The notes below the pieces were generated by a model that was given only the letters and a program-made list of their open reading frames with translations, was not told the origin of the DNA and made no database searches. Shown here piece after piece: positions 14,271 through 21,111 of a stretch of DNA of 21,111 nucleotides. The position numbers and the translations under genes were made by a program. The stretch covers positions 1 to 21,111 of the forward strand of contig JAJBTR010000313.1 of NCBI GenBank assembly GCA_020860745.1, given 5' to 3'. Origin of the DNA: Lachnospiraceae bacterium. Its GTDB lineage: Bacteria > Bacillota > Clostridia > Lachnospirales > Lachnospiraceae. Numbering within the stretch: the stretch's first letter is position 1; every line of letters starts with the position of its first letter.

Positions 14271-14360
14271 TCTGTCAACAGATCCCATCGACGTTCTTTC
14301 TCTATCAACAGATCCCGTCTACACTCCTTCTCTATCATAAGACTCTGCCGACACTCCTTC
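14271..14360. repeat. Three-copy 30-bp tandem repeat downstream of thiI
   Basis: Units at 14271-14300, 14301-14330 and 14331-14360 start TCTGTCAACAGATCCC, TCTATCAACAGATCCC and TCTATCATAAGACTCT, and each ends in TTC. A fragment of a fourth unit follows at 14361. The period is exactly 30 bases and there are no unique spacers, so it is not a CRISPR array. It lies between the HPr terminator and the thiI stop, outside any credible gene. Confidence 0.8.
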
Positions 14361-14400
14361 TCCTGACATGCTACGAAATACGCTTTGTCAAAATCCCGCG

Positions 14401-15585
14401 CTATTCCGCCTCCACTGTAACTGTCTCCGTTGTTTGGACTGCCGTCTCCACCAGCTCATCAATTTTTTCATTCAGGTTTCTCTCTGAGCGGCGAATGATA
14501 TTGAGATTCGGCTTTGTCACCGGATGCTTCGCCACAAAGATGGTACAGCAGTCTTCATATGGCAGAATGGACGTCTCATACGTGTCAATTTTTTCCGAAA
14601 CCGCGATAATGTCATTTTTATCAAAAGCGATCAGCGGCCGGTACACCGGCAGGGTGCAGACCTCATTGGTCGCCATAAGGGATTTCATCGTCTGACTCGC
14701 CACCTGGCCGATGCTCTCCCCGGTAACCAGGCCGAGACAGTCGGATTCCTTCGCAAAATGCTCCGCAATCTTCATCATGTAACGGCGCATGATAATGGTC
14801 AGCTCATCATGAGGACACTTGTCATAAATGTACAGCTGAATATCCGTAAAATTTACAATATTCAGGCGGATCGGTCCGCTGTAGCGTGCCACAATCTTTG
14901 CCAGATCAACCACCTTCTGCTTCGCCCTCTCATTGGTGTAAGGCGGCGCATGGAAATAAGTTGCCTCAATCGTCACGCCGCGCTTTGCGATCATGTAGCC
15001 CGCCACCGGACTGTCGATACCGCCGGAGAGCAGAAGCATCGCTTTCCCGGCCGTCCCCACCGGCATGCCCCCGGGTCCCGGAATGACCTCCGAATAAATA
15101 TTAAGTTTATTGCGCAATTCCACATTCAGCAGAATCTCCGGGTGATGGACATCCACATGCATCTCCGGATAAGCCTCCAGAATCACGCCGCCAAGCTCCC
15201 GGTTGATTTCCTGGGAATCCAGCGGAAAACTCTTGTCCGCGCGTCTGGCAAGGACCTTAAAGCTCTTATGCTTATCCGGATAAACATCGTCCACATAGGC
15301 GAGGACATCCTTCGCCATCTGCTCCATATCGGTCAGCTCCACCTGCCACATAGGACAGATACCGACAATACCGAAAACTTTCGTCAGGACTCCGATTGTC
15401 TCGTCATAATCATAATCGCCCACAGCGGTAATATAAATACGCCCGCGCTCTGTGGTAATCTCAAACTCGCCCTCCACCGGCTTTAACGCCTGCTCGATAT
15501 TGCGAATCAGAGCCTCCTCAAAGACATGACGGTTTTTTCCCTTGATCGCGATCTCACCGTATTTGATTAAAAATGCCTGGAACAT
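14401..15585 (-). CDS. thiI: tRNA 4-thiouridine synthase ThiI
   Basis: ThiI adenylates and thiolates uridine-8 of tRNA, taking sulfur from a cysteine desulfurase; in some bacteria it also supports thiamine synthesis. The 394-residue protein starts with the ferredoxin-like and THUMP regions (FLIKYGEIAIKGKNRHVFEE ... SFKVLARRADKSFPLDSQEINRELGG). It then has the PP-loop LLLSGGIDSPVAGYMIAKRG at residues about 184-203. It ends without a rhodanese domain, so it is the short Firmicutes type, in which persulfide transfer depends on cysteines in the core and on the partner desulfurase. GAGG lies six bases before the ATG. The desulfurase gene lies 215 bases upstream on the same strand, the usual functional pair. 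Confidence 0.96.
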   Translation of the reverse strand: MFQAFLIKYGEIAIKGKNRHVFEEALIRNIEQALKPVEGEFEITTERGRIYITAVGDYDYDETIGVLTKVFGIVGICPMWQVELTDMEQMAKDVLAYVDDVYPDKHKSFKVLARRADKSFPLDSQEINRELGGVILEAYPEMHVDVHHPEILLNVELRNKLNIYSEVIPGPGGMPVGTAGKAMLLLSGGIDSPVAGYMIAKRGVTIEATYFHAPPYTNERAKQKVVDLAKIVARYSGPIRLNIVNFTDIQLYIYDKCPHDELTIIMRRYMMKIAEHFAKESDCLGLVTGESIGQVASQTMKSLMATNEVCTLPVYRPLIAFDKNDIIAVSEKIDTYETSILPYEDCCTIFVAKHPVTKPNLNIIRRSERNLNEKIDELVETAVQTTETVTVEAE

Positions 15586-15800
15586 ACCTCGCCTCTTTCT
15601 TTTTTCGCTATAAAATTAAGGTAACAAAAGGGTATCATACTTCGGATTGCTGCACGGCATAAGTTCGATTACAGGGAAAAATTTTTATCTTATCCGCAAA
15701 ACCGTTTTCGCAATACAAAAAAGAATAATTCTTACGCTCTGCGACTAAAGCGATCCCTCATCGCTTTTTACAGCATCTTTTCCTGTACCGGAACATACAC
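15586..15800. other. Intergenic region between the desulfurase gene and thiI, with hairpins and a shared element motif
   Basis: No gene is visible. AAAGCGAT (15747-15754) pairs with ATCGCTTT (15760-15767) 33 bases after the desulfurase stop; with flanking A and T runs it may be a weak terminator. AAGAATAATTCTT (15721-15733) is a small palindrome. On the minus strand, TCGAACTTATGC joined to GCCGTGCAGCA (15648-15668) repeats two separate segments of the aroC leader (4408-4419 and 4280-4290). Confidence 0.5.
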
Positions 15801-16955
15801 TCAGAAACGTCTGTACCTGCGCAGAACAGGCAGAAGGCTTGCAAGCTCTTCCACCGTATAATCCAGCTCCTCCTGTGTCGTATGAACACTGAAACTGAAC
15901 CGAAGCGTTGATTCCTGATGCTGCTTGTCCAGCCCGATAGCCAGAAGCGTCGTACTGGTAGCCGGATGATTGGAAGCGCAGGCACTTCCGGCGGATACAT
16001 AGATTCCTTTTTCCTCCAGTGCATGGAGTAGAACCTCGCTTCTCACGCCCGGAAAGCTGACGCTGACAATATGCGGCGCACTGTCCCGGCCGGTTTTTCC
16101 GTTGATTGTGACATCCTCCAGCACGGAAAGTTTTTCCGCAAAGTATTCTTTCAGCTCATACATCCGGTCAACGGTCTCATCCAGATTCCCGTAGATTTCC
16201 TTCGCCGCCATTCCCATTCCGGCAATGCCCGGCGCATTGATCGTCCCGGAGCGCATATCCTTCTGCTGGCCGCCGCCGAACGTGATGGGACGAATCTTCG
16301 TCTTATCTTTGATATACAGAAAACCAACGCCCTTCGGCCCGTGAATCTTGTGTCCGCTGGCCGAAAGCAGGTCGATATTCATATTTTTCGGAACAATGCG
16401 GAATTTTCCGTATGCCTGGATTGCGTCCACATGGAAAATCGTGTGCGGATTGCGCGCATGAATCATCCTGCCAGCCTCCGCCACCGGCTCCAGTGCACCC
16501 ATCTCGTTGTTTACCATCATAATCGAGACAAGTATCGTGTCGTCACGGAGAGTCTGCTCCAACTCCTCCAGAGAAATCTCGCCATTCTGATCCACGGAAA
16601 GCCAGGAGATCTCAAAACCCTGATCCTGCAAAAACAGCATCGTGTTTTTCACCGAGGGATGTTCAACCGCCGTGGTGATAATGTGCTTTCCGCTTCGGGC
16701 GTTCGCCATAGCGCTGCCGATAATTGCCAGGTTGTTGGACTCCGTTCCGCCGGATGTAAAAATCAGCTCTTTTTCCTGGCAGCGCAGGGTCTTCGCGATG
16801 GCAGATGTCGCCTCTTTTACATATTTTTCTGCCTCCACACCTTTCATGTGCATGGAGGAGGGATTTCCGAAATCCTCGGTTAAAACTTTTGCCACAAGCG
16901 TTGCCGCCGCGGGGGAGCAGGGAGTTGTGGCGGAATTATCCAGATATGCCTGCAT
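15801..16955 (-). CDS. Cysteine desulfurase (NifS/IscS family)
   Basis: This PLP enzyme removes sulfur from cysteine as a protein persulfide, here most plausibly for ThiI, encoded next downstream. The protein has 384 residues. The N terminus has the family pattern AYLDNSATTPCSPAA, followed by TSGGTESNNLAI and the PLP-stacking His99 in AVEHPSVKN. The HVDAIQAYGK segment and the PLP lysine Lys203 (SGHKIHGPKG) come next, then GGGQQKDMRSGTIN. The persulfide cysteine is Cys326 in YVSAGSACASNH, placed in a long flexible loop typical of the NifS/IscS class rather than SufS. AAGAAG lies close before the ATG. There is no IscU, IscA or Fe-S operon nearby, which supports a dedicated tRNA-thiolation partner. 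It follows rsmE after a gap filled by tandem hairpins. Confidence 0.94.
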   Translation of the reverse strand: MQAYLDNSATTPCSPAAATLVAKVLTEDFGNPSSMHMKGVEAEKYVKEATSAIAKTLRCQEKELIFTSGGTESNNLAIIGSAMANARSGKHIITTAVEHPSVKNTMLFLQDQGFEISWLSVDQNGEISLEELEQTLRDDTILVSIMMVNNEMGALEPVAEAGRMIHARNPHTIFHVDAIQAYGKFRIVPKNMNIDLLSASGHKIHGPKGVGFLYIKDKTKIRPITFGGGQQKDMRSGTINAPGIAGMGMAAKEIYGNLDETVDRMYELKEYFAEKLSVLEDVTINGKTGRDSAPHIVSVSFPGVRSEVLLHALEEKGIYVSAGSACASNHPATSTTLLAIGLDKQHQESTLRFSFSVHTTQEELDYTVEELASLLPVLRRYRRF

Positions 16956-16997
16956 GAATTATTCTTCTTTCCTATATTCTTCTCTCTTTGCATTTTT

Positions 16998-17184
16998 GCG
17001 GGGTTTATTTTTAGTCTTGCAGCCCACTGTTTTCTCTTTTTTCTTTTTTTGTGGGTTTGTTTTTTCTCCCGCAACCCACCTTTTTCTTCTCTTCTTAATT
17101 TTTATGGGTTCATTTTTTCTCTCGATACCCACCGTTTCTTCTCTTCTTGCTTTTTGTGGGGTATTTGCCCCAGAGAAAGCCCAC
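16998..17184 (-). repeat. Four tandem hairpin units, period 52-53 bp
   Basis: On the minus strand a GTGGG arm begins at 17184, 17132, 17079 and 17027. Each is followed by a loop of about 15-18 bases and a CCCAC-type arm. Pairs are GTGGG/CCCAC, GTGGGT/ACCCAT, GTGGGTT/AACCCAC and GTGGG/CCCGC. The differences keep pairing (G-C to G-U, U-A to U-G). Purine-rich spacers separate the units. An open frame runs through (17249 to 16959, TTG start), but the periods are not multiples of three and the repeats fall in different frames, so a structural role in RNA or DNA is more likely. Confidence 0.75.
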
Positions 17185-17247
17185 GAAAATTTATATGTTA
17201 CAATTTTCGTGGGGTACATACCTCCATTTGAATCTGCCTTCAGATTC
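17180..17247. repeat. 12-bp and 7-bp inverted repeats at the 3' end of rsmE
   Basis: CCCACGAAAATT (17180-17191) is the exact reverse complement of 17202-17213 with a 10-base loop. GAATCTG (17230-17236) pairs with CAGATTC (17241-17247) across the rsmE stop codon. The first shares its outer arm with the tandem hairpin array, so alternative pairings are possible. No T-run suitable for termination follows on the minus strand. Confidence 0.7.
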
Positions 17248-17995
17248 AATTTTCGTCTTCCCGGCTCTCCAGCGCCAGCATCACCGCTGACATCGCAGAG
17301 ATTGCCGCCGTGTCCGTGCGGAGAATCCGTCTTCCCAGGGATACCGCCTCCATCGTCTCCCGTGCCTGTGCAATCTCTTCCTCAGAAAAACCGCCCTCCG
17401 GGCCGATCAGGATACTGACGGACTGACCCGGCTTTATCTTTTTCAGCGCCTTGACGGTGGCCGCCATCCCCCGCTCATTCTCATAGGGAACCAGGCGGAC
17501 ATCACAGGTGTTCGCAATCGCCAGCGCATCCGAAAAAGACAGCACCGGTCGGATTTTGGGAATAATACTGCGCTTCGACTGTTTGGCCGCGCTCTCGCTG
17601 ACGGCCTGCCAGCGCCGTATTTTTTTCTCCTCCCGCTTCTCATCCAGCTTCACCACACAATACTGCATCTGTACCGGAATAATCTCATAGACGCCGAGCT
17701 CCACCGCCTTCTGAATCACATATTCCATCCGGTCGTCCTTCGGCAATGCCTGAAACAGGTAGATTTTTGCAGAGAGCTCCGTCTTAGGCACTTCCTCATT
17801 TAAAATATCCGCCTGTACAAACGCGTCGGTCAGCTCCGCGATCTCGCAGAAAAAATCCTCTCCCGATGCACTGCTGACACGGATTTTCTCTCCCGGATGC
17901 ATCCGGAGTACATTTTTGATGTGATTGACGTCACTGCCGGTGATCGTCACATATTCTTTCCCGATCTGATTGTCTTCCACAAAAAACTGGTGCAT
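17246..17995 (-). CDS. rsmE: 16S rRNA (uracil-1498-N3)-methyltransferase RsmE
   Basis: RsmE methylates N3 of U1498 in 16S rRNA using SAM. The 249-residue protein has an N-terminal PUA-like RNA-binding domain (MHQFFVEDNQIGKEYVTITGSDVNHIKNVLRM, with the conserved HIxxVLR). A C-terminal SPOUT domain with the deep-knot motifs follows: QALPKDDRMEYVIQKAVELGV, SESAAKQSKRSIIP, LIGPEGGFSEEEI (about residues 195-207), and SLGRRILRTDTAAI near the end. GAGGA precedes the ATG by about eleven bases. It follows prmA after 26 bases, a pairing common in Firmicutes, and the two are probably one transcript. Confidence 0.95.
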   Translation of the reverse strand: MHQFFVEDNQIGKEYVTITGSDVNHIKNVLRMHPGEKIRVSSASGEDFFCEIAELTDAFVQADILNEEVPKTELSAKIYLFQALPKDDRMEYVIQKAVELGVYEIIPVQMQYCVVKLDEKREEKKIRRWQAVSESAAKQSKRSIIPKIRPVLSFSDALAIANTCDVRLVPYENERGMAATVKALKKIKPGQSVSILIGPEGGFSEEEIAQARETMEAVSLGRRILRTDTAAISAMSAVMLALESREDEN

Positions 17996-18021
17996 TTATT
18001 CTTTATCCTCAAACAAGTTAT

Positions 18022-19047
18022 TTATTTTTTCTTTGCCGTAATGCCGACCCACTCGCCCTGATGTGTAACCTCGATCAGCGAAAGCCCCGCCTCTTTCACG
18101 GCAGCAACCACTTCATCCTCCTTGAAATCAATGATACCGGAAGCGATAAATACCCCGCCCTTTTTCAGGCGTGCCGGAATCACCGGCGCCATGGGGATAA
18201 TCACGTCCGCAAGGATGTTAGCCACCACGATATCATATTTTTCCGTGCCAACGCGCTCCTGCAGCTCCTCGTCGTAGATGATATTCCCGACATAAAACTC
18301 GCCCTGCTCCGGTGTCAGATGGCTAACCGCAAAATTGTCTGCCGTGGAAGTCAGGCACTCCGCGTCGATGTCCGTCCCCGTCACATGCGCCGCCCCCAGC
18401 TTCAGGCTGACGATGGAGAGAATGCCGCTGCCACAGCCGAGATCCAGCACCTGCACGCCAGGGGTTACATATTTCATCAGCTGGCGGATGCACAGCTGTG
18501 TCGTCTCATGCTTTCCTGTCCCGAATGAAATGCCCGGGTCTATCTCGATCAGAATCTTGTCCTCGTCGGACGCATCCAGATCCTCCCAGGTCGGCTTGAT
18601 AAGGATATCGCGTTTTTCCAGACTGCTGCCATCGCCAAAGCTTCCGTTTCCCTGACTGCTGTCATCATCAGCACTGTCATTTTTAATGGTAAAAGCATGG
18701 AAAAATTCTTTCCAGTTATTGATCCAGTCCGCGTCCTCCGTCTGGGTCTCCTTGATCGCACCGCTCCCCACGTCAGCGTACTGACGCATCTCTTCCAACG
18801 CCTCCCGAACCTGTGACAGCATTTCCCCGTTGTCTTCTGCAGAATCCAGATAAAAACTCACACGGCTGACGCCATCGTCCGGCGGAAGTTCCGGCAAGAT
18901 ATCGATAAACATCTTTGCCGTGTCCGCCTCTGTGAGCGGAACATTGTCCTCGATTTCCACGCCCTCGATGCCGAGATCGCAGAGCATACTGCTGACCAGA
19001 TCTTCCGCTTCCGTGGTAGTCTCTATGGTATAGCGGTTCCATTTCAT
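18022..19047 (-). CDS. prmA: Ribosomal protein L11 methyltransferase PrmA
   Basis: PrmA trimethylates lysines and the N terminus of ribosomal protein L11. The 341-residue protein has the small N-terminal substrate-recognition domain (MKWNRYTIETTTEAEDLVSSMLCDLGIEGVEIED), the linker DWINNWKEFFHAFTI, and the SAM-binding domain. Motifs there are DPGISFGTGKHETT, VLDLGCGSGILSIVSLKLG (about 200-218), the acidic GTDIDAECL and DIVVANILADVI. It is longer than a typical member because about 26 residues rich in Ser, Gly and Asp (about 122-147) are inserted between the linker and the catalytic domain. GGAGGAG precedes the ATG. A good promoter lies 33-62 bases upstream, its -35 box taken from a repeat element. 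Confidence 0.95.
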   Translation of the reverse strand: MKWNRYTIETTTEAEDLVSSMLCDLGIEGVEIEDNVPLTEADTAKMFIDILPELPPDDGVSRVSFYLDSAEDNGEMLSQVREALEEMRQYADVGSGAIKETQTEDADWINNWKEFFHAFTIKNDSADDDSSQGNGSFGDGSSLEKRDILIKPTWEDLDASDEDKILIEIDPGISFGTGKHETTQLCIRQLMKYVTPGVQVLDLGCGSGILSIVSLKLGAAHVTGTDIDAECLTSTADNFAVSHLTPEQGEFYVGNIIYDEELQERVGTEKYDIVVANILADVIIPMAPVIPARLKKGGVFIASGIIDFKEDEVVAAVKEAGLSLIEVTHQGEWVGITAKKK

Positions 19048-19079
19048 GGCGTTCTCCTCCGAAAATGCATACTGTTGTA

Positions 19080-19109
19080 ATAATAGCGCATAGGAGCGGG
19101 TAGTGTCAA
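19080..19109 (-). promoter_or_regulatory. Sigma-A promoter of prmA-rsmE
   Basis: On the minus strand, a consensus TTGACA (19104-19109) is followed after 18 bases by TATTAT (19080-19085). The TTGACA lies at the outer edge of the repeats starting at 19104, so the -35 element was probably brought by that insertion. Confidence 0.72.
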
Positions 19110-19144
19110 GTTAACATTTTCAGACGTGTTATCATTTTCAGACG
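19104..19144. repeat. Two 17-bp direct repeats at the edge of a possible mobile-element end
   Basis: GTTAACATTTTCAGACG (19110-19126) and GTTATCATTTTCAGACG (19128-19144) differ at one base and have an 18-base period. They follow TGTCAA. The same words recur more loosely in the neighbouring inverted repeat (GTCAACATTATATTTTCAGAC, written here as two parts: GTCAACATT and ATATTTTCAGAC). Serial terminal repeats starting with TGT resemble the ends of IS21-type elements, but no transposase gene is present. Confidence 0.6.
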
Positions 19145-19463
19145 GGGGAAGATGTCAACATTATATTTTCAGACAACCGGGACAACGCTTCGCCAAGCTA
19201 AGTACTAACTGTAACTGTTCACTACGCTCACAGTTACGGGAAAATCCATTTAAAATCGCTGCGCGATGGGGATTTTCCCTTGCGCAATCTACGCTTTCAG
19301 ACGGTCAGCACAGTAAATGTGCAGACCTGCTCTTAATAACAATTGGTCAATTTAAGACGCTCAGGAAAACCTTCGCGCCTAAGTCTTAGTAAGCACTGGA
19401 TCTCGTCTCAGCTAAAAACGTCCCTTTAAAGTTGCCTGAAAATATAATGTTGACATCTTCCCC
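19145..19463. mobile_element. 319-bp inverted-repeat element (MITE-like) upstream of prmA
   Basis: Positions 19145-19172 are the exact reverse complement of 19436-19463 (28 bp, outer bases GGGGAAGATG). The match extends to 33 bp with one mismatch (19177 and 19431). The interior holds several hairpins: GTAACTGT with ACAGTTAC, GGGAAAATCC with GGATTTTCCC around an inner ATCGC/GCGAT, and GGTCAGCACA with TGTGCAGACC (one mismatch). There is no credible coding frame. This could be a non-autonomous mobile element or a structured RNA locus. It fills the 19048-19510 gap together with the adjoining direct repeats; 19464-19510 shows nothing further. Confidence 0.7.
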
Positions 19464-19510
19464 TCCTGTGCGGACATGTTAATCAGCACTATTAGACCCG
19501 TATTACGCTA

Positions 19511-21111
19511 TTACAAATGTCTTCTGCTGCGGTTCAGCATCGCGTAGATTTCCTGCACCCGCGGCTGGGCCATACCGCACCAGGCATAGCCGTCCATGAA
19601 AGCTTCCAGGCCGCCCTGCCGCATCTGCCGCTCCAGCATCTCGGCCAGCCGCTTTACGGTGGCCGGGCCGGTGACCTTTGTCATGTAATACTTCATCATC
19701 CCGGCCAGCGCCGCCGTCTGCTCACTGTCGACCAGCTGCTCCAGGTAGCGCAGATCCACGGTATTGTGGTTGATGGAAAAACCATCGGTGGACATCACTT
19801 TTGTCTTGATCCGGTCGTCCCGTCTGGCTGGACTTCCCCAGAAAGCGCGTTCTGTCTGCGGAAGGGAAAACTCTTCTGCTTCAAAAGCCGGCAACGGATA
19901 TTCCTCCAGATAACGATCCACTTTTTTCTTTCACATCCAACGGTCGATAGCTGTCCATCTGAATCACCGTGTCCGCCATGTGGAAAAAAGCGCCGCTGCT
20001 TCCGGCCACGAGCACCGTGGAGATTCCCGCCTTCTCATAGAGATCGCGGACTCTGGCACAGAACGGCGTGATTGGCTCCTTGTCGCCATGCACGATCTTC
20101 TGCATAAACTCATCCCGCACAAGGAAGTTGGTCGCGGAGGTATCCTCATCGACCAAAAAACGTGCGGCTTCCCATCTCCACGCCCTCCATAACCGCCGCA
20201 GCCTGAGAGGTACTGCCGCTGGCGTCCTCCGTGGAAAACCTTTTCGTATCCTTTCCGTTGGGAAGGTTATGGATAAACAGGGAAAGATCCAGGTTCTGCA
20301 CAGACCGCCCGTCCTCCGCCGAAGCTTCAGTGCGGAATCCTCTGTGATGGCATACTCCCTGCCGTCCCCGGCAATGTGATTGTAAACGCCCTGTTCCAAC
20401 GCCTGCAAAAGCGTGGATTTTCCGTGATAACCTCCGCCGATGATCAGCGTGACGCCTTCCGGAATTCCCATGCCTGTCATCCTTCCATGACACGGAAGTT
20501 CCAGTTCCACACGCAGCGATTCCGGCACAGACAGGGGAACCGCACCGCGCAGAGGCTTGCTGGAAACGCCGCTCATCCGCGGGAGAATACTCCCCTCGCC
20601 CAGGAAAGCAACCAGCTTCCGCTTCGGAAGTTCCTCCCTAATAAAATGCTGATCCACAGAAAGTTCATAATTTTTCTGCAGCACTTCCTTTTTCCAGTTC
20701 CGGTAATACAGGCTCTGCATCACAACCGGCGGCAGAAAATCAAAAAGCACTTTCTCCAGTTCCCTTGCGTTGATCGTACGGCCGTTGGCCGGAAATCCCA
20801 CCTCAAGCCGCGCCGTCAGCGTATTCTTCGCAATCACCATGGCGGACCGGTGCAGAATCTCCTGTCCCGGTCGGCTCGTGCCGATCAGACCGCTCTTGCC
20901 GGATCCTTTCGCCTTAAAACTGTTCTTCGACAGCCCCTCTGAAAACTTCCGCAGAAGACAGTCCTCCAGAGCCACCCTGGCATACTCCTCTTTCCAGTAT
21001 TGCTCCGGGAATCCCGCGCGCTTCATCGGACTCCCCACCCTCAGATTTGAGGGGGACGCAAAAGGATCGCCCTGCACATGATCGATGGAGAGGACAAAAT
21101 CACCGAAATCA
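19511..21111 (-). pseudogene. Predicted ABC-class ATPase (PF09818-like), disrupted by three frameshifts; N-terminal end outside window
   Basis: The intact family is a P-loop ATPase of about 560 residues with little known function. The frame is open at the window edge (DFGDFVLSIDHVQGDPFASPS), so the N terminus lies beyond 21111. The Walker A motif is GGGYHGKSTLLQAL and Walker B is FLVDEDTSATNF. Three single-base changes break it. Near 20316-20321 one base is missing, shifting out of AITEDSALKLR and into a second frame that continues AEDGRSVQNLDL ... DASGSTSQAA. At the A6 run 20155-20160 one extra base restores the first frame. At the T6 run 19922-19927 an extra base separates SYRPLDVKE from the C-terminal part (VDRYLEEYPLPAFEAEEF ... 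QEIYAMLNRSRRHL). All three are needed to rebuild the family sequence. Decay is likely, but two lie in six-base homopolymers, so sequencing error must be considered. Confidence 0.85.

Noticed and set aside
14271..14370. Possible CRISPR array
   Set aside because: The 30-bp units are directly adjacent with no unique spacers, and no cas genes are present.
16959..17249. Open frame of 96 codons with Lys/Arg-rich repeats overlapping the rsmE stop
   Set aside because: It needs a TTG start without a proper ribosome site. The DNA repeats have 52-53 base periods that shift the frame from unit to unit. The composition simply reflects purine-rich spacers.

Overview
The window looks like chromosomal DNA from a low-to-mid GC Gram-positive anaerobe, most likely a member of the Lachnospiraceae (Clostridia). 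The evidence is the B. subtilis-like gene order ireB-ruvX-DUF1292-RNase J, the trmR-trhP pair, prmA-rsmE, an IreB (DUF965) protein and purine-rich ribosome binding sites throughout. This assignment is inferred from gene content and protein similarity; no database was searched.

Layout. Positions 2-2898 (+) hold the end of an OmpR-type response regulator, its sensor histidine kinase, and an overlapping membrane-anchored acidic protein of unknown function. tgt (-) converges on them. A well-formed promoter and a strongly foldable leader precede aroC (+), which ends in a bidirectional terminator. Positions 5703-9234 (-) hold ylbF-like, trmR (broken by a stop codon), trhP and a beta-propeller lactonase. 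Positions 9388-13781 (-) hold mtaB, ireB, ruvX, a DUF1292 gene and RNase J. A lone HPr-like gene (13926, +) has its own promoter and terminator. Positions 14401-19047 (-) hold prmA, rsmE, a cysteine desulfurase and thiI. The right edge (19511-21111, -) is a predicted ABC-class ATPase gene disrupted by three single-base frameshifts.

Function. Most of the genes modify or process RNA or the ribosome: Tgt (queuosine), TrhP and TrmR (5-methoxyuridine at U34), MtaB (ms2t6A), ThiI with a cysteine desulfurase (4-thiouridine), RsmE (16S rRNA), PrmA (L11) and RNase J. AroC makes chorismate, the precursor of prephenate, which TrhP-type hydroxylation is known to need.

The most unusual content is non-coding. 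There is a roughly 175-nt multibranched fold before aroC, a 189-bp palindromic element between trmR and trhP, and four tandem hairpins with a 52-53 bp period between rsmE and the desulfurase gene. There is also a 319-bp inverted-repeat element upstream of prmA, next to repeats that supply the prmA -35 box, and a three-copy 30-bp tandem repeat after thiI. No tRNA, rRNA, CRISPR array, complete insertion sequence or riboswitch class I could name was found.
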